Shown: positions 34,294 through 49,200 of the stretch, piece after piece | How positions within the stretch are numbered: the first letter of the stretch is position 1 | Layout of the letters: the number at the start of each line of letters is the position of its first letter | Assembly: GCA_015680685.1 (NCBI GenBank) | Contig: MNCI01037805.1 | Location: 602,159 to 666,158 of the forward strand | DNA from: Gnetum montanum | Taxonomy: Eukaryota; Streptophyta; Gnetopsida; Gnetales; Gnetaceae | Direction: 5' to 3' | Length of the DNA: 64,000 nt | Notes under the pieces: generated by a model | Told to the model about the DNA's origin: nothing | Database searches by the model: none | Seen by the model: only the letters and a program-made list of their open reading frames with translations | Position numbers and translations under genes: made by a program

Positions 34294-37200
34294 CTGTAAA
34301 AATACAAATTTCTAAAAATGTTAGAATGCAAAATTTTCCGTGCTCCCAACATTCCAAATCAGTATCCAATTTTTTAAAACGTTAAATAAGCAAACTAATT
34401 TTAAGTGTTCATAATAATTTACCTTAATCTCCCAACATTTTGCAAATTGAGTTGCGAAGTCCTCAGAAAAGACAAGAGTAGCGATACTTAATGGGTCATC
34501 CACGCCGTCACCCTAAAGTACGCAGGCCAAACAAAAAGTAACCAATATTCAGATCTTCAAAATATATGACAAAATGAAATCCAAGCACAAACGTAGCATA
34601 GACACTCAGCAAGATGCTAAAAAGGGTCATCATCCCCAGCCTTAATGCTCATCCCGTTCAGTTGATCACGGAAAGGCTGAGAAATGAGAAATAGCCTAAC
34701 CCCTTTACAAGGGTTTTGAACCAAACCCCAGAATTTAATAAATAAGCACTTTACCATCATTCAAAATGATGGGCCTGCATTCAGCTCTATGCTATTTTAA
34801 ACGTTTCATCAAATAAATATAAAAAATATAAAAACGTCTGTCACATATAAAATGCATTAAAATTCAACGATTTTTTCCCTCTGATAATGCAAGGAAAGTT
34901 ACTACTATGAAAAAGTAGGTTGGACAGGCACGTGGCAAACGAAGCTCCTTGAAAAGGATATCAAGTACTTGCTAGGCTTACAATACACTGGACCAGCCAT
35001 GCAGCATTTCCAACAGCTATAATCTATTGTATGCAATGAATCAAATAATAGATAGACAATGGATCCCTTGATTTTTGATAAACTTCTGGCAAGCCGTTGG
35101 CTCACATGATCAATAAGAAAGGTTCTCTCAATTTTGCCTTTTTGTTCTGTTCTTACTGCTAAGGGCAAGATATTTTATAACCAGTATCCTTAAAATATAC
35201 AAGGACTATCATTTGGAGTTATGGTAACTCTAAAAAGATCAGGACTATCATTTGGAGTTATGGTAACTCTAAAAAGATCAGGCTTTGGCTCATCCACTAA
35301 CCCTTTTAGGACCCTGCCTTAGCAAGATAAGCATTAAGGCTCTAAATGATATCCTTGTTTTAATCCTTAAAATATACATATTTGTTCATATTGCGGCAGC
35401 TAAAGTATAAAGCATTGCATTACACATGCATCTAACAAGTCAGAGGTTCAATCTCAATGATTGTGCTGAGATCCAATGAGCGAAACTGACTTCTATTCAA
35501 TGGATGCAAGGGGTCTCCTTCAAGAAGTAGTTAAAGACTTCAGCCTTCATTTATAATATACAAAGTCCATTTCTTGATACATTAAAAAATAGCTTCAATT
35601 TCCACACAAAAAAATTAAAAAAGAAAATCACCTTGATCCAATCTGGTACCACTGTTCCTACAACATTATCACAGTATGGAAGATATGGTTTTATATCAAG
35701 CACTGGCTGCGCACATTTGAATACACTCAGTCAAGCAACATGCTATGCAATTAGATCTGGAATCCCTTCTCCAAAGCAATTTTTGCTAAAACAAAATGTA
35801 TTACCGTCCCATCAACAAGATCAATTCCCGAAAGTAGCAGGAAGCGGTCATGTATGCCTTCAACCTGCAAAATTCCATATCTCCATATGTGTTATTATCT
35901 CAAAACAGATGTTTTCTGAATAGTCTTCAATCACTTCATTCACTAAGGATTTCTATATGTAATCCTCATTACAAAATACTACAAAACAGAAAAGTTCTAA
36001 AAGCATTTAACGTATCAGTAAAAATTTCTCCAAATCTCATTGATAAAAAATTAATTTTTAACAGTGATCTAGGAAGAAATTGAACTTATAACTTCACAGT
36101 ATTCAAAAGGGTTTTAAAAAAAAACAAAAAAATAGAAGAGTTTCTAAGAAAGAATCAGTTACAAGAAAAGACCCATTATGTTTTGAATTCCACTAACAGT
36201 TAATAAAAAAAAGGAGATAAGCAATAAAAAAAAAAGAAAGGGAAAGAGAAGGGTGTGCAGATAGAGAGGAGAACCATAAAAGAGTGTGGCTGAAACAGAA
36301 TATGAACAACGAAAGAAGAATATGGCTACTACAAAACACATCAAATTGCCAAAAAAAAAGATTTGAAAGCAATCTAGCATATTAATAAACAGCTTAAATG
36401 TAAGCAAGAAATTCTTCTCTTTGGTGAACAACATTGGCTGATTTGTTGTATTTTATGCCTGCATTGACTTTGACAAGATGGTTGTTGAGATCTTGGATTG
36501 TTGAATTCTTGTTTTGTTGTTGGCTCTCTCCACCTGTCCTCAACTCCTAGGCTTAAATGATTTGGATGAATGTTGCTTTTGTAATGATTCAGAAACCCCC
36601 TTAATGATTTGGGGCATTTTTAGCATTAAGATTTGCCAAAAGAGGCCAAGGACCTTTGTTATGAGAGGATTGGTACTGCTGGCAAAAAGTGAGAATATTC
36701 TTAGGCCTGTGTCTATTTTGTGGATTTCTGAAATCTAAAGAATTGTTGAAGTCATAGTTTCTTACTAGAATTGGTTTAAATGTGTAGTCCTTGGATTTAG
36801 ATCTCAATTCTTATTTGTATACTTTTTCAAGTAACTTCGCCAATGCCTGTCCCAAGCACAGATACAAAAGGAGGAGGGTTAGTGTGGGCAGCCAGCTGTA
36901 AAACCTTATCGAATCTCATGGATGAATTCTTTTTTAGATTTTATAGATAATAGGTTAATCTCCAAATGCACTGCCTAGTAGTCACAGGGCTTGGTTGCTG
37001 TGAAAAAAGGGCAAGGGCAAGGGCTTTCTATGGCATGTTCCAAATGAGGTGCAACATATAAACAAAGATCTAGCTCTTCATAGAGGTAAATGGCAAAAAA
37101 GAAGTCATGTAGCTGACCCCATTTTGTTGAGACAAGGCTAGGATGATGATGATGATACTTTTTCAAGTCCAATTCTCCTACCTTTCTATGAGTTCAATCA

Positions 37201-40200
37201 AGTAGGGGAAAATCTAGGATGTTAATTTACAGTGGTTAAATTGTAAGGTAAATGTTAGTGATTGTTCTATTCTCTATTCTCTATTATTTTAAGTTAAAAG
37301 AGTTAAATTGAAATAATTTTGTATTGTGAGTGTTGCTGAAAAGAAAAACTCAAAATATTATTACACCATTTAATGGATTTGAAATTATTGATTTAAATGT
37401 TTCTTGTGGCTAATTGCTTTGTTGAACAAGTCTATTGATAAACAGTATTAGATACATTTTTATAGTCTGAAAAAAATCAGAATTTGATCCTTAAATAAAA
37501 AGAAAAGCAGATCTGTACACCGAATCAAAGGAATTTTGCTTAGATTTTATAATAAAATTGTGGGTCTTTTACTAATCCTGTCACACTGCATCTTTCTTAT
37601 TATCAAAGTTATATACCATTGATATTCTACTTTGGAAAGCTGAAATTGTTTTCTTATGTTATTATTTCAATATGGGAATATTAGAACCATTCATTTCATG
37701 AGGAATACTTGTATCCTCTACACCAGAAAATCAAAGACGTAGGCAATGTGTTAAAAGAATTGAAATATGACTTTCTATAAAGCTTTTAGCTGGTGTATAT
37801 ATTGTATTAAAATTCAAGGCTTTTGTATCACTCTTACAAGAAAGCCTCATAGCTGCTACTGGATCTTTTCTAACAGTTACATATATGTGATATTCAATGT
37901 ACCAAATATTAGAGTGTGTTAGTAACTTATTTGCTATCATTGTGCATTATAGTTCATTGATGTTGTTGGTTGTGGCTGCTTAGCTCTTCTGTTAAGAGTT
38001 TCAATAATTTGATTTATGAATTATTGTTTCAAATGATTCTTACGCTTGCTAGACAGTTATTCTTTAAAAAAGATTATTAATGTCTACTGTCTAATTTCTA
38101 ATTTTCCTACTTGCTGAACCATAAAAATTGTATCATTGGTAACAATACTTTACCTTTGCTACAGAGACCCCAATTGGACAAGGCCTGTGAGGAGACCGGG
38201 TTGCAAACACACCTCTCTTATCACCCTGTAGCCTTGGCACTCTTACCTATCTATGAGAATCAGGAATATTATCTTCAGAAAAAATCCAAATAAACACTTT
38301 GCACAGTTGTCATAACATTGTAAATTGAAAAATAACACCTTTGCTCTGAAGTCTGAATTTCCTGTTTTCTGCCACAACTTTGCAAGATCGGTATTTTTGT
38401 GAAAAACAAATAAAATCCAACAATGAGAGTACTCTACAAGACCATCAATAGAAGCAGAAGGTATCTCAGGATTCAGAACCAGACATGCTCTAGCATTGGA
38501 GATTAGCAAAGGCTGTCTTGGTGTTCCATTTCTGCAAGGATGCACTGATATCAATTAGCGTGTTTTTTAGATTTAATAAAGCCAAGTTTTCCTACGTTTC
38601 ATTTATACAACAGTTCATTACAAAGGGAAGGATATGATAACATCATTAAATAATAAGAAAATGAAACACTGGTAGTAAAAAGATTGGCAAAACAATACAA
38701 GAACCATATAACAGAAATATCTATATTTTAAAAACACGTGCAGGGCACACGAAGGATCTAAATGCAGAGAAACTAGAATATGAGGTCTAATATAACACTT
38801 ACCAAATCGTCATAACAGAGCATGATCAAAATACAAATAAAATAGATATGGTCCATCATCAAATAATTTTTTTAGAAAAACTCAAAATCAAATACGTTAT
38901 TCTTTTAATACATAATAGGATGATTATGTAGAACAAGGGTGGAACAGATCAAGAGGTAGGTGTCCTCTTCTTGAAAGGTGGCTGAGGTGGAGATTTGCAT
39001 ACTACATGATGATTTGCTGTTGTTTGTGTTTTAGTCAGTCACTGATGCAAAGAAGACCCTGGTTTTCTGGGGCTAGGAGACTAGCCCTCACCCATTGGCA
39101 GCTTGGGGTCCATAGAGATCCTGATCTCTTTCACAGGGCTCCTATATAAATCAGGGTTTCTCGCATCCCATGAGAATCCTGGTTTGACTCTTTTCTCATA
39201 ACCCTCATGGGGTTCTTCAAAGAATTCAATGCTTTCAATCACTTTACCCTCTCTAGGGGATGGATAGGGTATGCCCAGTTTTGTGTCTAGCAGTCTCTCC
39301 AAACACAAATCTGCTAATGGAGGTTAGCATGGAAACTAGTTGGGGGTAAAAAAACGTTCTGTGGAATATGAAAAAGTTCTATCCGTGGACATTGGAACCT
39401 AATGGCCAAAACAACACCCTGAGCTGCTACATGTGACTTTCGAGAAAAAAGGCAATCATACATCCAAGGAGTGTTGTGCTCCCCTCATGCATATGAGTAC
39501 AAATGCCCTTGCAAGGGCCAAGTCCATGCTAGAGGGAGTCTCACATGATTTTGTCCAAGACAAGGCCCTGCTTGCAAGAACTTGCTAGTGTCAACAAAGG
39601 GACATTAAATAGCAAGGGAATAGCAGGTGTTCCCACGTCAAACATGTTTCAGGTCTTTCATAGGAATCTAGAAATTTGGAGACTGGGCTGGCTATTCTGA
39701 TTTTTATTGGCAACAACCCCTCTCTTAAGCCTGCTGCGAGGGCTGAGGCTGCCCAGGTGGAAGGAATTGTGTCCCCTCCTCCTCCCCATGCTTCTGTGAG
39801 GGGAGATTCAGTCCTTCCTCTTAGTTCTTTGCATATGGGTGCTCCTTTTGTAGGGGACGATGTGAGCCTCCCGCCATTGGGTAAGTGGGTTACCCATCTA
39901 TGGGGATCTGCCACCACATGACTCTATTCATTGGGGCAACAAGCAGTGAAAAGGCAGATCTTGAAGGAGAACATGGACGTTACAGAAGGTTTCAAGGTTC
40001 AAGGGAGTTGCAAAGTAGGAAGACCTTCTGCTTAGGGTGTGTGGCATTGGGAAACTCAGCAAAATATTGATTTGGGATTCAAGGAATCGTCAAAGATATA
40101 TAGTGATTCTGACTAGATATATAGCTTAGGAGACTCATTGTTCTAACTGGAGTCAGATCTTTTTTGTCTCAGTGGAGGATATACGGATCACTAATTTTTA

Positions 40201-43200
40201 TAGCATCTAGAAGGTGAAGGATAAGATCCAGAAAATTCATTATGCAGCCACTGTTGTTCTGTACAAAAATTAATGGATTATGGGGGGGACTTCAACCGGC
40301 AGCTCTTTAGTTGGGAAAAAAGAGGGGGGAAAGATTCTCCGCTTCCTGGAGACTCTTTTAAGACTTTGGTTCAAATTTGGCAAGTGTCCCTATCTTGAGA
40401 TGAGGATTCAAAATAGGACTGGGGAGCAGACTTAAGACATTTGTTAGGAGGAAGGCATTCATTTTGCATCCCAACATAACCTGCCTCCTTGAAAGAAGGA
40501 AGACCAACTGAGGGAATTTCAGAGCTTTTAGGAAGTCCCAATTTTGATTAAGTCTAAGGTAGAGAGGAGCCTTGTAGATTGGGTCCATGCTTAGAAAAGA
40601 TAGGTTTGCAGTTGCACCTCTGTCCCCTTATCACAAGGATGAGTTTTCGGTTTTGTATCTTCCTCAAAGGATTTTATCGTCGTATTTGGATTTCTGTCAA
40701 CCTTTAGGCCAGTTCTGGCCTTTGGTAATGATGGGAGGGTGAAGGCTCTTTTTGCTGATACATCCTCCTCACGTTCTTTTCCTGTTTAGTCGGCTCTTTC
40801 ATGTTCCGGGAAATTCCAACCACCACCACCCGCCCCCCATCCGCCACCCCACAAAAAAGCAAACTAAAAATAAAAATTCGAAGAATACATCTAATCACCA
40901 ATTCAATAGTTATGACCTTAGTTAAAACCTAACAATCAATCTTCCCTTCAACCTGCATGCTAGATGCTCATCTAAGTTGGGGAAGACTTCAGGACATATG
41001 AACCTATAACATTTCGCTTTGATACAACTACTAGGGCCCATCTAACCATGAATCCAAAACCCATGACCTTGACTTAAACCCAGCGAAATTAGATAATTGA
41101 ATATTTCAAAATGATTTTTTTTAGAAAGTATCATGATAAATATGCAGCTTTTCAATAAGCAAACAAATTGATACAGTCCCTAGGACACATGTAGCAAAGT
41201 TACCGATTTCATATAACACAAATGATGGTTCAGAAAAGATAGGGAGAAGTGATTCAATGTATTGAATAATGAACTGAAATGTACAACCCCACTACTCTGA
41301 TCTATAGAATTAGAAGACAACAAAATAAAATATGTATTCGGTTTACTAAATAATCAAATCGGGATTTAATTAGGAAATTAACACATGGCATGTATGGATG
41401 AAAGCAATGCCAACATGTCAAACTGGATATAAGAGTTATGACCAATGAAAGCAATGCCAACATGTCAAACTGGATATTTCCTAACAAATAAATGGCTTTT
41501 CACCCTAAGATGTTTAAATAAATGTTTATAAGGGTATAAATTAACTCCCTTGAGTTGAGATGTAAAAATTATCATGCATTATGACTTATATAATTTCCAA
41601 TATTGTGTCCAATACTGTGGTTTCCTCTGGAAACGCATAATACAAGAAAAATTGTCATGAAATTATGCAGGATCAGGTTCTAACTTAATACCAAATGCAT
41701 CACAGTACTGTTAAAATATCATATTTTCAGGTCAGTCAAGAAGAAAGGTACCTCAGAGAGAAGCAAGATTGCACAATTCCAATTGGTTTCATTGGATAAG
41801 AAAATGATTGAGCATCTTCAGACTTCTCTGCTAATGCTTTTCTCAAGGCCTAACAAGTTCAAAAGTTTACATGATTAGAAGTCATTTAACCTCTTCGTTT
41901 TCCAGTTTTTTACATACAGAAACAAAAACAAAAATCCCTGCAACAGAACTCAAGATCAGCATAAAAAGCTATAACAATCAAATAACTTTGCTGTGCTGGA
42001 TAAGACTCAAGAATCAATGGAAGTCCAATATCTTGGTGGTATAATCTAATCAACTTTCTTTCAGGTAAACATGTCTTGTACCATGCAACTTTAGTATTGT
42101 CATGTGGCTTAGATAACGCTGGAGACTAATTACTAGCTACCTTTGAATATGACTAGTCCTCAAGTCAGACATATGTTTAAGTAATTCTTGGAACCAATAA
42201 GGCGTTTTTAGCATAGCTTTTTCATTAGCGTACTTTAAATTTTATGTTTGCAAAAAATTTAATGTCTGAAAAGATCATATCTTTTTAGTTAGTTGTATCA
42301 TCATCAAAAAGTAGGCATTCCCATATTGATCCAGCAAACAACCTTTTCATTATTTATAGGCATCATCACAGTCTAATTATAGGTGCTTAAATTCATGGTC
42401 AAGAAATTTAGCCACTAATATTAGAATACTTAAAGCAACTTCTCTTTGAAAGTTTCCCCAGCTATATCAAAACCAAACAAACTTCTCATCATTTCTTCAA
42501 ACTTCTTTGCCAATAATGTTAGGGAAGAAGAAAATTAGATATTTAAAAGAGGAATTGCATGTTATACAATAATTGGAATTAAATTACTCTGCTAGAGTCT
42601 ATTTTAACTTCTGTATATCAGGTGTGGTTCAACGGACCGTAGGCTTCCTGTCAATTGTTTATTCTGAGATAATAACAAATTTTGCAAAGAAGGCTGAAAC
42701 ATATGATATAATAATTCAAATGATCTCCTTCTAGACTTCATAAAAACCATCAATTTTTCATATTAAAAAGAGATTTTAATGAATATTGGGTTGGAAATTG
42801 AAGCAATATAAGCAAAGGAATTTTGCAGATGTTCCATGTCGATAAGGGGAACTGACTGCATGTCATCTAATAATGCTGATATCAAACAAAAAAGGGAAAG
42901 AAAGAGAAAAAGTTAAACTAAAAAAAATTTGCATGAAGTTCAAGGTCTAGCTGACTGTAAACCCTAAACCCTGAACCCTAAACCCTAAAGAGTGCTTATG
43001 TCAGAGTAATGACTCTAGAAAGAAATATCAGTATTATAAGGAGTTGAGCCCAAAAAACGAGATAGAGACAAGGCATAGAGTCATTACTGTAAGTAAATTT
43101 ATTCTTACATAACTAATTCAAGGTGTAGCGTTGGGACTGTGAATTAAATTCAGAAAATTTAAAGAAAGAATCAATTTGTCATACATTTCGATGTAATCTG

Positions 43201-46200
43201 ATTTTAGTTTAAGGTCTTCAATTTTCATTATGGCATGCGATGTCTAAGATTTAGTTTAGATAAATATAAAGCTGATTGTCATCAAAAGAGAGGGTTTTAA
43301 CTTGCTATCAGCATCTTATATGTAGTCATTCAAATTTCTAATGTGCATATAAGCAAATGCATATGTTTTGTTTTTCAATTTTTTTAAAATAAAATACCTC
43401 ATTATCACTCATCTACCTAGTTCATTCATTTCTTTAAACTTATTTTTATTCATTGTATTTCCCTTAGGTGGAAATATTATAAAGTTGGAATAAATAAATA
43501 CACTACCAGAAAGATGTTAAACTTGAATCTTGGCACACGGCTTCTAATTGAATGATCCAAGAATCATTAAGTCATGTTTGGAGTAAAAATGACATTTCTG
43601 AATTCCTGCTTAGTATGAAAAACTTCCTCCATGCAAAATGATTTTTGCAATTATTCAAAAAACAATAACTTCAGAAAACATATAAATTATAAAAGGAGTG
43701 TTGCAATACCTGTTGTGCCCTTATACGGCCTTTCCGTTCTGCAGCACGGTTTTTTAATGCATTCTGTAAAGAAGTTTCTAGATCATGGATTTTCTTCTGC
43801 CATATCGACGTACGCTTTCTCTGCATATAAACTACGCCCAACAATGAGGAAAAGGTTAGATTGCTCATATTGGAACTGAAAAAAATATACTGAATTGGAA
43901 ATTGAGAACTACCAAAAACAATATATGGCTTGAAATCTTATAAAACTTTCTTATTTCAAAAGTTGCATATTAATTAATAAAATTTAAAGTGCTTTGTTAA
44001 CATATGAGATCTTTCAAATCTGGAAGGAAAGATATTTAAGAACTCTTGAAAGGATAGAAATTAATCTAGATAAAGGGTGGTGGCTGGCAATAAAAAATTA
44101 GAAAGAGAATATGACATTTAAGATGCAATTTGATTACCTGAGTCTTTTAAGCCTTAAACTATTATAACTTTTATTTCCAGCATTTCCCCTAGGGGTGTAA
44201 CGAAGTGGTTAGTACACTCATTTCTTGAATGGGAGGTTATGGATTTGATTTCAGCCTCCACTTACAGGTATGGCAGCAGTGGAGTAACATTGTGGTGGAA
44301 CACTCTTGTTTAGTGGATAATATCTACCCTACTATGTGGGTAAGGGTTGTGCTACCAGCCTTGAGTTGTCTCAAAAAAATTTGTATTTCCAAAGTTAGAA
44401 ATTGATTGATACCTTGATATGATTATTTTATTAGAAATTTCATCATACTATCTTAGTTGATTGTTAATATCCCAAGACTAGTCTCATTGTACTCCAAGTC
44501 TTATTCTACTGATATATTCTCTTTTTACTAGCTAAAAATGTTGAATATAATAATTTAATTTTTTGAATGGAATTTTCTTAAATTCTTTATTTCTCACAGC
44601 ATGAAATCACACTAGCTCTAAATCTTTACTAGATTCATCATCAATGTATGAATGGAAGAGGTTATGTATACACCAATTTCTTTTAAATTTCATTCCTGTC
44701 ATCATGCTAAGAAAATAATTCAAGTAATAGAACACCGACATCAAAATACCCAGCATTTTTTGGTACACATCAAGATACAAATTAAATTATAGGGAAATTT
44801 GCAGAGTGCTCTTTGTTTGCTTGATGGTTCTTCTCTGTAATCAAAAATTATTTTTGGGGTATTACCACATGAATAAAAAACAGTTTAGCCCTTATTCAGA
44901 ATTTTTTAAAAAATATTAAGACAGTTGTCAATTTAAGATTGCAAAGTAGAGCATATTTCAATTAAAAAGTTACATGACATTCCTTGCATACAAAAAGTAG
45001 CAAGATCTTTCTAAAAGTGGATGAGACATTTATTAACTACACATTAAAACAAGCTACACAGGAAAAATAATCCATAGGCACCTTCACTAGATTTATTGAT
45101 GTCTATAGGGACATTTTCTTCAATATTAATCATATCTTCTGAAGTTCTTTGTTTCTTACCACATAAGACCATACTAGTTTTGAATCTTCACAAGATATAT
45201 GTGGCAAGAAATGAGATAGATGGATAGATATATATATATATAATTGAACACATATATCTAATTTTATTGTATGTTATTTTTCTTTATTGTTTTGGTATTA
45301 TACTTTGTCATTTATGCAACAAGGGTTTCAGCATCAATTTGATTTGAGGTAATGACAAGAAGGTAGTCAAAGGCAGGCTGGATGTTTTAAGAGTGAGGAA
45401 GGATTTGTTGCCTGAAGAAATTGAGTTGTATGCCCACAAAATTTGAAAATTTTATCATGGCATCATCACAGGGCAACTGCACCTGCTGTTAAAAAATTTC
45501 AGTTGCACAATATGAAGTTATGATTTACCAAAATGACATTATTAGATCAGATGTATAAATAAAACAAAGAAATTCCTTGCAGGTTAACAGCCCTTGAGGA
45601 AAAGATTCAGGGAAGAACAGAGATTAATGTTGGAAAAGTGAAGACAAATACATTACTATTATTTGTTGTGTTTCCTCTTATGTTTTTTAAAACAATGTTG
45701 CAGTAAAAAAAAAAAGGCATCACTTTGTAAAGTGATGTTTGTAAAGTGATGTTTATGTAGAGATGTGTTTTATCCACATGAGTTAGAATTGGGGTTTGGT
45801 CCTAATGTTTCCTTATAAATGAAATGCTGGGGGTAGCCTTTAGGTGGGTGTGTTTTTGATGCGGAAGCATTGTATCGAGGTTTTACCTTGGAGACATGTG
45901 TCTTGTTAATGTTGATATAAGATTTGTTGGAGTAATAGAGTGGGTGCTTGGGAAAGCTATAAGGACAGCTTGTGTCGTTAATATTTGAGTAGAATATAAG
46001 GCAGATCAGCATTGTTGTGGACGTAAGGTAAAAAGGGCCCAAACCATGTAGATCTCTATGTTCTTGTGCTATTTTTTCGTTGTTTTCATTCTGTTGTTAC
46101 AGTGAATGTTTGCTGAAGTTTACAGCATTTTTACAATGATTTGCAGCGTTTATTTGATTTGCTACAGCATGATATCTTCTGCCTTTAACGCTTTATTCAA

Positions 46201-49200
46201 ATTTGCAACATTCTAATAATTACCCCAGAGCTTCTCTAGCATGTTTTCAGATCTAATCTACTTAGTGTTTTATTGAAACTCTCACTTCCAATCATAACAA
46301 CTGGTATCAGAGCCAAATCTAAAGAAATAGAGAGGCCACAAAACAACAGAAAGATTGGTAGGAAGGAACTAGAATGTCTGGAGCATTTTGATGAAGGTCA
46401 TTTTAGCACAAAAGGAGTACCTAGAGGCCCTAGAACCCTCTCAACCAGCAGAAATGTCGAATGCTGATTGAAGAAAGATTAAGACTAGGGCATTATCTTT
46501 AATTCATCCAACCCTAAGCAATGATATCTTGGCATCAATTAAACCTAATATCGATTTGCATGATTTATGGCAAACGCTGAAGAATAGGTTTGATAAAGCA
46601 TCAAGTTTGAATACCTTTTACATTTATCAGAGAGTTTTTAGATGAAAGAAGAGATCTAATGTGTCTTTCCAAGATCATCTGGATGAGATGATGAAAAATC
46701 TGAATAAGTTGGAAGAATATAAAATTGTTATTCCATATTTAGTTAAATCATATGCTCTATTAGACTCATTACCTGATTCTTGGTCTGCAGTTGTGATGTC
46801 TATTACTACTTCTATGAGTGTTTCATCTACAATATTTGAACAAGTCGTGTCTACCCTTCATGATTCAAAAGGAAGAGCAGATGTGTCTTCTGGACTTGGA
46901 AATGTTCATGTAGTAGAGGAAAGAGGGACAAGTAGGAAATGTTTCCCAAGTAGAGGGAGAAGCAGGAGCATAAGTGTATCATGTGCCAAAACTCAAACTC
47001 AAGGGTGCTGGTTCTATAAAAAGAAAGGTCATTTGAAGAAGAACCGCTTTGCATGGAAAGCACAAAAAGATAATGGAAAGGAGAGAAGGAACATCAGAGG
47101 TAAATGCATATAAAGAAAATGTTAGTTTCTTAGTTCAAGAACTATGCACAACGGTGGCAAATGGACATAGCAGTGACATCTAGTTGATTGACTCGGGTGC
47201 CTCCTTTCATATTTGTCTAGATAAGTCTTGTTTTGCATCTTATCATGATGTTGAATCTGGTTTTGTATATGCAACTAATGGAAAAGCTTTAAAGGTTCTT
47301 GGAATTGGAAGTATAATTCTGCAACAAGCAGGGATGCCAAAAGTGACAATAGATAACATTAGGCATGTTCCTGAAGTCACAAAGAAGCTGATTTCAGTTT
47401 TACAGCTAGATGATTCAGGTCTGAATTTTGGTTGTGGAGGTGGACATTGAAAGATTTCCAATGGAATTATGACCATTCTAAAAGGAAAGAAGGGGGGCAG
47501 CTTATATACGTTATTAGCAGATTCATGTAACTCTGTTGTAGCAATTTCTGATGCAGAAAGTTCTGAAGTGTGGCATAGACGTCTTAGACACATTGGTTGG
47601 TCAAGCTTAAAGGTACTTCAAAATCAGTCTCTCATTCCTGTATTTTCTCATGCTTAAACTGATTGCAAAGACTATTTAGTTGGAAAATCACCAGTTGGCT
47701 ATTAAATGGATTCTAAAATATTTAAAGGGCACAAAAATGCATTGCTTGTGTTTTGGAGATGTTGATCTACACATTGAAGGTTTTGTAGATGCAAACTTTG
47801 CTGCTGATCATGATACATGATGTTCCACTACATAGTACATGTTTATTTTTGGCGGTGCGACAATGAGTTGGTTGTCACATCTACAACCACTAGTAACTTT
47901 ATCTACAACCGAATCAAAATCTATTGCCCTCACAAAAGCATGCAAGGAGATGTTATGGATGAAGAGATTCCTACAATCTCTTGGATTAAAACAGCAAAGA
48001 TATGTTGTTTCTTGTGACAGTTTGAGTGCAATTCATCTTGCAAAGAATTCTGCCTATCATGCCAAGACGAAACATATAGATGTCTGGTTGCACTTCATAA
48101 GACAAATCATAGAGGACGGCTTGGTGCATGTTCAAAAGGTCCATACAAAGCTGAACATTGCTGATGCTTTAACAAAACTAGTGATAGCTGAAAAACACAA
48201 TTATTGTAAGAAGAAGCTTGGTATAGCTAAAACTTAATCAGAAGTGTGCATCTCTTGAAGGCTAGTTGGATTTGTCTTCAAGGAGAAGTTTGTTGGAAAA
48301 GTGAAGACAAATACATTTCTATTATTTGTTGCATTTCCTCTTATGTTTTTTACAAGGATGTTGCATTAAAAAAAAATGTCACTTTGTAAAGTGATGTTTA
48401 TGTGGGGATGTGTTTTATCCACATGATTTAGGATTGGGGTTTGGTCCTAATGTTTCCTTATAAATAGCAGGTTGGGGATGGCCTTTAGGTAGGTGTGTTT
48501 TTTATTCAAAAGCATTATATCAAGGTTTTACCTTGGAGACGTGAATCTTGTTGATGTTGATCTGAGATCTATTGGAGTAACAGATTGGGTGCTTGGGAAA
48601 GCTATAAGGATGGCTTGTGTCCTTAAGATTTGAGTAGAATAGAAGGCAAATCAGCATTGTCATAGAGGTAGGGTAAAAAGAACCCGAACCACGTAAATTT
48701 CTATGTTCTTGTGCTATTTTCCTTCATTGTTTTCATTCTGTTGTTATAGCGAACGTTTGCTAGAGTTTACAATGTTTTTATAGTGATTTACAACATGTAT
48801 TTGATCTGCTACAGCGTGATATCTTTTGTCTTTAACATTTTATTCAGATCTGTAGTGTTGTAATAATTTCTCCAGAGCTTCTCTAGCATGTTTTCAAATC
48901 TGATCTGCTAATTGTTTTATTGAAACTCACTTCCGATCATAACAATTAACACTGTTTCAAAGGATAATGAACAGATTTTGCTGAAATTAGTAATACTTGA
49001 AGCTAACCAAGTTGAAGAAAATAAAAGTGAATCTAAACTTAAGGCAATGAAGACAAAGATGAGATATGTAATTGTAGAAGCTTGAAAAGAGCAAGATGAA
49101 AAAAGATAAAAGAAAAAAAAATGATGATTTATAGGTATCCCAAAGAAAGAAGATGAAAAAGATAAAGATTTGGTTAAGAAAATTGAAAAAATTTTAAAAG

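Larger units (their letters stand above)
45628..48944 (+). mobile_element. Copia LTR retrotransposon, internally deleted
   Basis: LTRs 45628-46299 and 48291-48944 (TGTTGGAAAAGTG...ATCATAACA), initiator-Met primer site, gag, protease and pre-integrase pieces, then a jump at about 47660-47690 straight to RNase H, then a purine-rich AAGGAGAAG tract. The integrase core and RT are missing. Flanked by ATTAA. Its orientation is opposite to the host gene. Confidence 0.93.

Noticed and set aside
36601-36807. 68-codon minus-strand frame resembling a Copia zinc-knuckle region
   Set aside because: Only the single piece CRNPQNRHRPK-like was suggestive after frame change; no C-x2-C-x4-H-x4-C and no neighbours.
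39081-39308. 75-codon minus-strand frame (PSPREGKVIESIEFF...) as an organelle-derived or host exon
   Set aside because: No match to any organellar protein I know, no splice signals fitting TRMO phase, and it lies beside the L1-like block.
39591-39921. Overlapping 108-codon minus and 81-codon plus frames as host genes
   Set aside because: They sit in TRMO intron 3 in a GC-richer, probably L1-derived block, with no domain of their own.
43820-43831. Shorter TRMO exon 2 beginning after ..tatatgcag
   Set aside because: It gives a phase that does not fit exon 1 ending at ..GCCT|gt; the acceptor 11 bases upstream fits both phase and protein.
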